A stretch of DNA of 64,000 bases from Micromussa lordhowensis (lineage: Eukaryota > Cnidaria > Anthozoa > Scleractinia > Lobophylliidae): contig OZ026599.1 of NCBI GenBank assembly GCA_964020085.1, positions 30,769,974-30,833,973 on the forward strand, in the 5' to 3' direction. A model generated the notes under the pieces. It had not been told where the DNA came from, ran no database searches, and was given only the letters and a program-made list of their open reading frames with translations. How positions within the stretch are numbered: position 1 is the first letter of the stretch; every line of letters starts with the position of its first letter. Position numbers and translations under genes: made by a program. Shown here piece after piece: positions 21,581 to 31,167 of the stretch.

Positions 21581-21716
21581 TAGCACAGAAACTGCAGTGA
21601 CAAACATGACAATAAAACGCATGTTGGAACACAAAATTATTTGACTTGACGTTTCGTATGTTTCGACATTCAACATGCGTTTTATTGTCATGTTTGTCAC
21701 TGCAGTTTGTGTGCTA
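21581..21716. repeat. Inverted repeat, ~46-bp arms
   Basis: The 36 bases at 21591-21626, starting ACTGCAGTGACAAACATGAC, are matched perfectly by the reverse complement at 21671-21706. The match extends outward with one mismatch to 21581 and 21716. The loop is about 44 bp. It could be a small MITE or foldback element; the short antisense ORF over it is not meaningful. Confidence 0.85.
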
Positions 21717-22067
21717 CTTCTTATTAAGCTACGATGGCCAAAGAAAAAGAATTTTTACAGCACTTGGGAAACTGGTTTGTGGCTTGTTGGGGTACTTTCT
21801 ATGACGTTTGTCTTGCCATAGCCGACTTAGGCCCCAGTTATATGGTCTCGGATACCCGAGACAACCTTCCCCCTGAGGCAACTTTATCAAGCGTTTATAT
21901 GTGAAAACGTATACCCTGTAGGCCGCGTCGAAGTTGACCCTGCATGATTATTCTAAACCTTTATTGAATAACCAGATGTACAGATAGCCCTCTTTCTTTG
22001 AGTTTTCCCCGGTCATTTGATCACCGTGGGTTTTGCCGAGTTAAATTTCACTTCTTTGATAATGAAT

Positions 22068-22465
22068 GGAAACCTCCACTCTTAAATAAAGCAAAATGAC
22101 GTTTAATTGTAGGAAATACGGTCTTATTTCAAATTTCGGTTGAAAACCCAGCGATGAAGAATCAGTGTCGGCAAAATAGAGTTTGCCTATCACCTATATT
22201 TGCTTTTAAATTTCCCGCGCGCAGCCATCTTGGATTACGCGACGTCATATGCTTACCCAATTAATTTACACAAAAGATGCTCTGCTTCCTAACAATATCG
22301 GCAACCGAAGACTTCACAAAATCTAAAATGGCGGTGCACGGGAAATTTAAAAGCGAAAACAGGCGATAACCTTAACTCCATTTTTGTTACTCCTGAATGT
22401 TATTTTCACCTTGTGATTGCTTCAAACAATTCAAAGCCAACTTGTTGTAATAGTGGAGGTTCCCC
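22068..22465. mobile_element. ~400-bp MITE-like element with long inverted arms
   Basis: The left end (GGAAACCTCCACT) and right end (AGTGGAGGTTCCCC) are inverted repeats. Further matched pairs lie inside: TTGCTTTTAAATTTCCCG (about 22199) against CGGGAAATTTAAAAGCG (about 22338), and AGCCATCTTGGATT against AATCTAAAATGGCGGT in reverse. It is non-coding and hence a non-autonomous DNA transposon. No target duplication is clear, so the superfamily is open. Confidence 0.75.
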
Positions 22466-23220
22466 TTCAAATCCTAAATCTATTGTAGGCATTGCGTGAC
22501 ACTCTCCTTGCCGGTTTGGTGAGTCAAAGCATTCATATGAAGAAAAGTTGTCCCGCTTGTCCCAGCTTCTAGCTGGATTATTTCTGCAAGTTGATCTTTT
22601 CTCTTTCCGGAACTTGGATATAGACGTATCTTTTAATTTGATATTATCCTACAATAAAATGTGTACAGTACTGTGTATTTGACTTAATTTACAGTTACCC
22701 TGCTAAGGCGGGATTTAACATGAAGGTCGTATTTTGGCTGGGTATTAAGGTTTTAACGCAAATATCTCGTTCGCGTTTCAAGCATTTAAAAGTCTCTCTG
22801 CTCATCCCAGATACCTTCGCCTTGAGTTGTATTTAACCTTTTTTTTAATGAATTTTGGGTATTTTGATATTTGGGGTTTTCTCAAAGGGTAAGTGAAATT
22901 GATGTTATGTTATTGTTTTCTCGTATTGAAGTCAGTTGTGTTTTAAACATTCGGTTCTTTCTCAAAAACAAAAATGTGACCAGGCGCCCATTTCTCGAAA
23001 GATCCGGTAACTTCACGGGCCCGAAATCAGATTTGGAAATCGAAATCTCAAGAAAAGTAGGGTGTGTTGTGAACTCTAACAAAGTCCATTTTGTTTCTTT
23101 AGCTAATAACTTTACTGCATAATATTTAAAGCTTTTGAAACTCCCATCTGGAATGGAAAACAAAACAACTTAACGGGCCTGGTAATTACCGGGAGCCCCA
23201 GCTTCCACATAGCCCCCAGT
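22466..23220. other. No gene recognised
   Basis: Overlapping open frames on opposite strands at 22871-23163 have no domain and no codon bias that would favour either. Nothing else was seen. Confidence 0.35.
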
Positions 23221-23318
23221 AGGCTTCATAGCTCAGAGCACTGCACCAGTATCGCTGAGGCCATAGGTTCGAATCCCGTTCAGGCCTGTTTTGTTTTGTT
23301 TTGTTTTTTTTTTTCAGC
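23221..23318 (+). repeat. tRNA-derived SINE head with TTTTG tail
   Basis: 23221-23287 has a tRNA layout: box A-like TAGCTCAGAGCA, box B GGTTCGAATCCC, and a first stem in which AGGCTT pairs with the terminal GGCCT (one G-T pair). It is about 67 nt long, short in the D-loop for a working tRNA, and the anticodon stem is poor, so no amino acid is assigned. GTTTTG repeats and a T-run follow directly. It is best read as a SINE or tRNA pseudogene. Confidence 0.7.
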
Positions 23319-23508
23319 CTTAAATTTCACAACTGCTAAAAGTTGTGTAGCTGCGATGATCAATCGTTTCTTCACATCATTTCTGCAGTTCAAATATTTG
23401 AACTTTCATATATTCACTTGTAATCGTCATTCATGTGCGTTTAAATATTTCGTCAAAATTCGTAAACATTTCGCCAAAGTTGCAAAACCAACTTCCCTTT
23501 ATAACTTG

Positions 23509-23607
23509 GTTTTATCAACTGGGTTGATACTGTGAAGTGGCCACTGTAAAGAGCTTCCGAATCTCTTTACGGTGGCCAGTTCACATTATCAACCCAGTTG
23601 ATAAAAC
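23509..23607. mobile_element. Short foldback element, 45-bp arms
   Basis: The arms are 23509-23553 and 23563-23607, reverse complements with three mismatches around a 9-bp loop. Their outer ends GTTTTATCAACTGGGTTGAT and ATCAACCCAGTTGATAAAAC pair perfectly. It is a compact MITE- or hairpin-type repeat. Confidence 0.85.
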
Positions 23608-23624
23608 GAAATTATCTTGCAATA

Positions 23625-23660
<36 letters not shown>

Positions 23661-23758
23661 GTACTCCCTTAGCCTGCTACGCTGAAATAAGTTGATCGTG
23701 TAAACGTGCGGTAACTTTCCACGTTCAATAATTTTATTTGATAATAGTCCCCTTACTT

Positions 23759-23774
23759 CCCCCCCCCCCCCCCC
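23759..23774 (+). repeat. Poly-C tract
   Basis: An uninterrupted run of about 16 C residues that will be prone to length error. Confidence 0.9.
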
Positions 23775-23939
23775 TCCCCTCGCGTTTATTTGCGAAGCAA
23801 CACCGAAAACACGCGATGATTTTATTGGCTCGTTTAACAAAGGCAAAGATGCATTCTATTGGTTGTAGAGGACGCAAACGCTCTTTATTTCATTCTGTAA
23901 CACAAAACTTAGCCAGTTCCATTTGAACATTTGTGCAAA

Positions 23940-25182
23940 ATGGAACGCTTGATAAAAGTTCCAGAGAAACTTTTACTAGAAGCTCTAAAAATCTGCCAAG
24001 AGATGTCGAGAGAAATCCCAGCGAATGTACGAGGGCTGTTTGGTCAATTGCAGGTCACGTTGCGCCAACTCAAAGAAAAGTCAAAAAGAGACGACGACAT
24101 CGTTACTTGTGAGAACTTCTTTACAATAACAGCCATAATAGCGCTAATTCATATTGCTTGAATCGCCTGGTACACTGTTAAAGGCTAATATCTCAGCAAC
24201 ATTTCACAATTTCTAACTTTCGGACCAAGCCAAGATTGATCGATCCCCCTAGCTAAAAGAGTCCGTTTTCTGATACGCTTCCACGCCCATTTCAGGCGAT
24301 AGTATTCAGCACATTAACATAACATAACACAACATTGACTATATACATGTAAATAGCTAAATGCGGAACTAAGAGCAAAGTATCAATCTAGGACATGAAG
24401 TATTAGTTCAAGTTTCTAAAAATACACACAAGCACTCTCTTCATCAGGATGTAGGGGAAGTTGAACTGCCGAAAAATTCTCCTTGTGTGATTGTTGACTT
24501 TAGACCCCTCCCTTATCAGGAACAATGTATGTCACATATGCGTTTTTCACTAAGTCACAATCTGATCTCCACTTAAACACAGCTCAAAGAAGCATGGAAT
24601 TTAGCCAGACACCTTCTCCGCAGATTCAAGAACAGCAATTACAAGGTGAGCTCAAGGACTTGACTTGTTACATATTAATTGTTTTTGAGTTCTTTAAATC
24701 ATACATCAGCTGCGGTACATATATTGTCAGATCACCAGCATATCTGGTATGCTTTCTTTACTATTTCAGCCCAGGCAGACATGGAAAGTTTACAGTCAGA
24801 ACCTTCAGAACATCAGGAAATTTCAACTCAAGCAGACGTGGAAAGTTCACAGTTAGACTGTCCAGGTAATCGGGAAATTGAAGGTTACTAACGACAAGAC
24901 ACTTGACTAATCGAATAGGAAAAATATACAATTACCCTGACAGTAGGCCTCTATACTAGGCCAAGGTCTAAAAAAGGTCATAGAAGTTGTTTTAACTTAT
25001 TTTGGCTTGCCAGTTTTGTACTTGTGGCATCCACGGTGGAAATACATTAAAGCCTATTGTCAAGGAAAGATGATTAAATTTTAATCTTACAAGTATTCTT
25101 TTTCATAGGAGGCAGTAGCCATAACATAAAAGTTGTGCAAAGACGAAAGAGACGAGTTTCCAGGAAAACAGAGAACATAAAG
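23940..25182 (+). CDS. Split gene fragment, four exons, unknown product
   Basis: The exons are 23940-24108, 24583-24645, 24770-24865 and 25109-25182, joined by GT-AG introns. The first three introns are all phase 1 and join without a stop. The fourth exon ends at AAG before GTATGG in phase 0, so more exons should follow, toward or beyond the assembly gap at 25452. The start ATG at 23940 sits in AAAATGG. The 134 visible residues are: a helical N-terminus (MERLIKVPEKLLLEALKICQ); a Gln/Ser/Glu-rich middle with a 19-residue internal repeat (QADMESLQ / QADVESSQ); and a very basic segment (VVQRRKRRVSRK) that could be a nuclear localisation signal. No family is recognised. Agreement of phases across three introns is the main support. 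Confidence 0.6.
24171..24295 (+). repeat. Dispersed repeat, copy 1 (in intron 1)
   Basis: Starts CACTGTTAAAGGCTAATATC and continues with TTTCACAATTTCTAACTTTC and a TTCCACGCCCATTT end. A diverged copy occurs at 25338-25451 in the same orientation. It looks like an interspersed repeat, otherwise unrecognised. Confidence 0.6.
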
Positions 25183-25337
25183 GTATGGAATTTAAATTTG
25201 AAGTTTCCTTGTCTGAAGTCTTGAATTAAACCCCCGACGGTTACCAATATGGGCGTGGCTATATTTAACACCACGCCTTGACCCACGTGAATTCTTGAAA
25301 GTAAAACCTGTTGCACGTTCTGCCAAACTACACATCC

Positions 25338-25451
25338 CTGCACTGTTTAAGGCTAATATGTTAGCAATTTTTCACAATTTTCAATTTTGGACAACACCCC
25401 GATTGACTGCCCTTATTGATTCTATTTTCCTGTAAACTTCAATGCCCCTTT
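25338..25451 (+). repeat. Dispersed repeat, copy 2 (cut by the gap)
   Basis: CACTGTTTAAGGCTAATATG, then TTTCACAATTTTCAATTTTG, then CTTCAATGCCCCTTT, parallel to 24171-24295. It runs directly into the N-gap, so its end is missing. Confidence 0.6.
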
Positions 25452-25651
25452 NNNNNNNNNNNNNNNNNNNNNNNNNNNNNNNNNNNNNNNNNNNNNNNNN
25501 NNNNNNNNNNNNNNNNNNNNNNNNNNNNNNNNNNNNNNNNNNNNNNNNNNNNNNNNNNNNNNNNNNNNNNNNNNNNNNNNNNNNNNNNNNNNNNNNNNNN
25601 NNNNNNNNNNNNNNNNNNNNNNNNNNNNNNNNNNNNNNNNNNNNNNNNNNN
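25452..25651. other. Assembly gap (200 N)
   Basis: Exactly 200 N, a typical arbitrary scaffold-join length. The true distance between the four-exon gene and the LINE fragment is unknown. Confidence 0.99.
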
Positions 25652-26889
25652 CATATGCTCCCTCTTGCCTGTTGCGGATGAATTTGTGAAGGAGTTAAAT
25701 CGACTAGTTTACAAATTCTTGTGGAATGGACCAGATAAGACAACTCGTCTTTCTACAATTAACGATTACGCCAAAGGCGGTTTAAGAATGATTGACCTAG
25801 ATTGTATGATTAAATCTTTGCGTTTGGCCTGGCTACATAGGATATATAATGTCACGAAAGGCCCAAACAAAGTGCGGAGGCCTGTTCTTGTTTAACTGTA
25901 ATTACGATGTTAAGGACATCTCGGTTCCTTCTCTATTTTACTCTCAACTTTTAAAATGGTGGTCAGATTTTCGGGAAGACTTTGCTTCTGCAAAGGACTG
26001 GCAAAATATAATATGGAATAATCGGGATATTCGTATAGACGGCAGTCCAGTTTTCTATAAAAATTTCTTCCTTTCAGGTGTAGTGTACCTGAGGGATCTC
26101 CTTTTAAATTGCAATAATATCGATTCCTTTGAGATTGCTGCAAGGAACATAGAAAAATCTAATTTTCTTATCTGGACGGGCCTTCGGGACTCCATTCCTT
26201 TCCACCTGAAGGACAATAACACAAGTACATCTCCGTCTTCTACTATACCATCTTTCTCCACAGGCAATGGTGACGAGGTATTTTGTGTGAACCAAAAAAA
26301 GTCAAGGGATTATTATTCACTACTTATTAGCAAAAAAGCCAAACTACCTAATGCAATCACCATTCTTCATAGGGATTTCAACCTATCAGAAAAGCAACTG
26401 CAACAAGCCTTTTCACTCCCACATATAGTTGCTCTTGAACCTTACGTCAGAGCTTTTCAGTATAAAGTACTTAATAGAATCCTTTATACAAATGAGAAGC
26501 TCTACAAAATTGGTTTTATTTCACACAAAGATTGTACCTTTTGTAAAAGCGCATCAGAAACTTTAACCCATTTGTTGTACCACTGTCCCTTCTCGATAGC
26601 ATTTTGGAAGGATTTTGAATGGTACTGGTCAGTGGTAAAAGATGAGCAAATTCATCTAGCATTAGAGGATATCATAGTGGGCGTCATAACAAGACCATGC
26701 CCCTTACTAAACTACTTTTTACTGATTGCAAAGATTTACTTGTGGGACTGTAGAAGAAACCAAACTTTGCCAAATATCGTTGGATTTAAGACTAAAATTG
26801 AACTCAAGTATGAAACAGAAGCATACATTGCACGAAAAGGCAATAATATAAAATTTCTACAATCGAAATGGGCAAATTGCTTTCTTTAA
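25652..26889 (+). pseudogene. LINE ORF2 C-terminal fragment, frameshifted
   Basis: The first frame (to about 25875) carries the RT thumb-type segment FLWNGPDKTTRLSTINDYAK with GGLRMIDLDCMIKSLRLAWL. Homology continues in another frame from GGLFLFNCNYDVKD to the stop at 26889, so one indel lies at about 25865-25880. A C-terminal zinc knuckle is seen at CTFCKSASETLTHLLYHC, followed by FW, as in L1/Tx1-group proteins. The endonuclease and catalytic RT motifs are absent, so it cannot move on its own. Confidence 0.8.
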
Positions 26890-27293
26890 CTTTACTATTA
26901 CTCTTACATGTACCATTAATTTAAGTATGCAGGATAAATATTTTGTCTTCCAGCCCTGATTTTAACGTTTACGTTTTGCACTGAAATATTCTTCGCTAAT
27001 TTGGAAGTACTAAGATATGTAAGCTGTTTGTATGAGAACAATTATGTAAATGTGGACGCAGCTGTTGATGTACTTAGTTAATGACGTTGTAGACTTGTAT
27101 ATACCATAAGTTACTGTAAGAAATGTTAATAGCTGTATCGTAAGTAATGTTACTTAGTGTACTGTAAGTAATGTAAATATCCGTGTCATTAGTAATTCAA
27201 GAAGTTGTACTGTACGTAACGTAAGGTAACTGTATCGTTTCTTGTAAGTGATGTGATATCGAATAAATAACGTATTTATAAAAAAAAAAAAAA
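25652..27293 (+). mobile_element. L1/Tx1-type LINE, 3' portion with poly(A)
   Basis: The C-terminal part of a reverse-transcriptase ORF (25652-26889) is followed by a ~400-bp 3' UTR. The UTR has GTAAGTAATGT-type repeats (27100-27240), an AATAAA at about 27263 and a poly(A) of about 14 at 27279-27292. Satellite monomers begin directly after the tail. The 5' part is lost in the gap. Confidence 0.85.
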
Positions 27294-30200
27294 ATGCCAT
27301 CATCTCCTAGTTAGTATGCACTTAAAGTGCAAACAGAGGACAACATTTTGCTGCAAACTGCCGCTCCATAAGTGTCCGTATAGCCAAGTTATGACAATGT
27401 TGGCAAGGACACCTAAATCGGCCATTTTCTGAGATTTTGCCAAGGGGGGACCAAGGGAAAATTCTCAAAAAAGTAGGCCGACTATAGGGGCTTCAAAAAC
27501 ACCCGGGCGCAAATGCCATCATCTCCTAATTAGTATGCACTTGAAGTGCAAACATAGGACAACATTTTGCTGCAAACTGCCGCTTCATAAGTGTCCGTAT
27601 AGCCGAGTTATGACAATGTTGGCAAGGACACCTAAATGGGCCATTTTCTGAGATTTTGCAAAGGGGGGACCAAGGGAAAATGCTCAAAAAAGTAGGCCGA
27701 CTATAGGGGCTTCAAAAACACCCTGGCGCAAATGCCATCATCTCCTAATTAGTATGCACTTCAAGTGCAAACATAGGACAACATTTTGCTGCAAACGGCC
27801 GCTCCATAAGTGTCCGTATAGCCGAGTTATGACAATGTTGGCAAGGACACCTAAATCGGCCATTTTCTGAGATTTTGCCAAGGGGACACCAAGGGAAAAT
27901 GCTCATAAAAATAGGCCGAATATAGGGGCTTCAAAAACACCCTGGCGCAAATGCCATCATCTCCTTATTGGTATGCACTTGAAGTGCAAACATAGGACAA
28001 CATTTTGCTGCAAACTGCCGCTCCATAAGTGTCCGTATAGCCGAGTTATGACAATGTTGGCAAGGACACCTAAATCGGCCATTTTCTGAGATTTTGCCAA
28101 GGGGGGACCAAGGGAAAATGCTCAAAAAAGTAGGCCGACTATAGGGGCTTCAAAAACACCCTGGCGCAAATGCCATCATCTCCTAATTAGTATGCACTTC
28201 AAGTGCAAACATAGGAAAAAATTTTGCTGCAAACTGCCGCTCCATAAGTGTCCGTATGGCCAAGTTATGACAATGTTGGCAAGGACACCTAAATCGGCCA
28301 TTTTCTGAGATTTTGCCAAGGGGGGACCAAGGGAAAATGCTCAAAAAAGTAGGCCGACTATAGGGGCTTCAAAAACACCCTGGCGCCAATGCCATCATCT
28401 CCTTATTAGTATGCACTTAAAGTGCAAACATAGGACAACATTTTGCTGCAAACTGCCGCTCCATAAGTGTCCGTATAGCCGAGTTATGACAATGTTGGCA
28501 AGGACACCTAAATCGGCCATTTTCTGAGATTTTGCCAAGGGGGGACCAAGGGAAAGTGCTCAAAAAAGTAGGCCGACTATAGGAACTTCAAAAATACCCT
28601 GGCGCAAATGCCATCATCTCCTAATTAGTATGCACTTCAAGTGCAAACACAGGACAACATTTTGCTTCAAACGGCCGCTCCATAAGTGTCCGTACAGCTG
28701 AGTTATGACAATGTTGGCAAGGACACCTAATTCGGCCCTTTTCTGAGATTTTGCCAAGGGGGGACCAAGGGAAAATGCTCAAAAAAGTAGGCCGACTATA
28801 GGGGCTTCAAAAACACCTGGCGCAAATGCTATCATCTCTTAATTAGTATGCACTTGAAGTGCAAACATAGGACAACATTTTGCTGCAAACTGCCGCTCCA
28901 TAACTGTCCGTATAGCCAAGTTATGACAATGTTGGCAAGGACACCTAAATCGGCCATTTTCTGAGATTTTGCCAAGGGGGACCAAGGGAAAATGCTCAAA
29001 AAAGTAGGCCGACTATAGGGGCTTCAAAAACACCCTGGCGCAAATGCCATCATCTCCTAATTAGTATGCACTTCAAGTGCAAACATAGGACAACATTTTG
29101 CTGCAAACGGCCGCTCCATAACTGTCCGTATAGCCGAGTTATGACAATGTTGGCAAGGACACCTAAATCGGCCATTTTCTGAGATTTTGCCAAGGGGGGG
29201 GGACCAAGGGAAAATGCTCATAAAAGTAGGCCGACTATAGGGGCTTCAAAAACACCCTGGCGCAAATGCCATCATCTCCTAATTGGTATGCACTTGAATT
29301 GCAAACATAGGACAACATTTTGCTGCAAACTGCCGCTCCATAAGTGTCCGTATAGCCGAGTTATGACAATGTTGGCAAGGACACCTAAATCGGCCATTTT
29401 CTGAGATTTTGCCAAGGGGGGACCAAGGGAAAGTGCTCAAAAAAGTAGGCCGACTATAGGAACTTCAAAAATACCCTGGCGCAAATGCCATCATCTCCTA
29501 ATTAGTATGCACTTCAAGTGCAAACATAGGACAACATTTTGCTTCAAACGGCCGCTCCATAAGTGTCCGTACAGCTGAGTTATGACAATGTTGGCAAGGA
29601 CACCTAAATCGGCCCTTTTCTGAGATTTTGCCAAGGGGGGACCAAGGGAAAATGCTCAAAAAAGTAGGCCGACTATAGGGGCTTCAAAAACACGCTGGCG
29701 CAAATGCTATCATCTCTTAATTAGTATGCACTTGAAGTGCAAACATAGGACAACATTTTGCTGCAAACTGCCGCTCCATAAGTGTCCGTACAGCTGAGTT
29801 ATGACAATGTTGGCAAGGACACCTAAATCGGCCCTTTTCTGAGATTTTGCCAAGGGGGGACCAAGGGAAAATGCTCAAAAAAGTAGGCCGACTATAGGGG
29901 CTTCAAAAACACCCTGGCGCAAATGCCATCATCTCCTAATTAGTATGCACTTCAAGTGCAAACATAGGAAAACATTTTGCTGCAAACTGCCGCTCCTTAA
30001 GTGTCCGTATGGCCAAGTTATGACAATGTTGGCAAGGACACCTAAATCGGCCATTTTCTGAGATTTTGCCAAGGGGGGACCAAGGGAAAATGCTCAAAAA
30101 AGTAGGCCGACTATAGGGGCTTCAAAAACACCCTGGCGCAAATGCCATCATCTCCTAATTAGTATGCACTTCAAGTGCAAACATAGGAAAACATTTTGCT

Positions 30201-31167
30201 GCAAACTGCCGCTCCATAAGTGTCCGTATGGCCAAGTTATGACAATGTTGGCAAGGACACCTAAATCGGCCATTTTCTGAGATTTTGCCAAGGGGGGACC
30301 AAGGGAAAATGCTCAAAAAAGTAGGCCGACTATAGGGGCTTCAAAAACACCCTGGCGCAAATGCCATCATCTCCTAATTAGTATGCACTTCAAGTGCAAA
30401 CATAGGACAACATTTTGCTGCAAACGGCCGCTCCATAAGTGTCCGTATAGCCGAGTTATGACAATGTTGGCAAGGAAACCTAAATCGGCCATTTTCTGAG
30501 ATTTTGCCAAGGGGGGACCAAGGGAAAATGCTCATAAAAGTAGGCCGACTATATTGGCTTCAAAAACACCCTGGCGCAAATGCCATCATCTCCTAATTGG
30601 TATGCACTTGAATTGCAAACATAGGACAACATTTTGCTGCAAACTGCCGCTCCATAAGTGTCCGTATAGCCGAGTTATGACAATGTTGGCAAGGACACCT
30701 AAATCGGCCATTTTCTGAGATTTTGCCAAGGGGGGACCAAGGGAAAATGCTCAAAAAAGTAGGCCGACTATAGGGGCTTCAAAAACACCCTGGCGCAAAT
30801 GCCATCATCTCCTAATTAGTATGCACTTAAAGTGCAAACATAGGACAACATTTTGCTGCAAACGGCCGCTCCATAGGTGTCCGTATAGCCGAGTTATGAC
30901 AATGTTGGCAAGGACACCTAAATCGGCCATTTTCTGAGATTTTGCCAAGGGGGGACCAAGGGAAAATGCTCAAAAAAGTAGGCCGACTATAGGGGCTTCT
31001 AAAACACCCTGGCGCAAATGCCATCATCTCCTAATTGGTATGCACTTGAAGTGCAAACATAGGACAACATTGTGCTGCAAACTGCCGCTCCATAAGTGTC
31101 CGTATAGCCGAGTTATGACAATGTTGGCAAGGACACCTAAATCGGCCATTTTCTGAGATTTTGCCAA

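Noticed and set aside
22871..23163. Overlapping ORFs on both strands
   Set aside because: They lie opposite one another with no domain, and neither is supported by splice sites or composition.
23221..23288. Functional tRNA gene
   Set aside because: The D-loop is too short, the anticodon stem does not pair well, and a SINE-like TTTTG tail follows directly.
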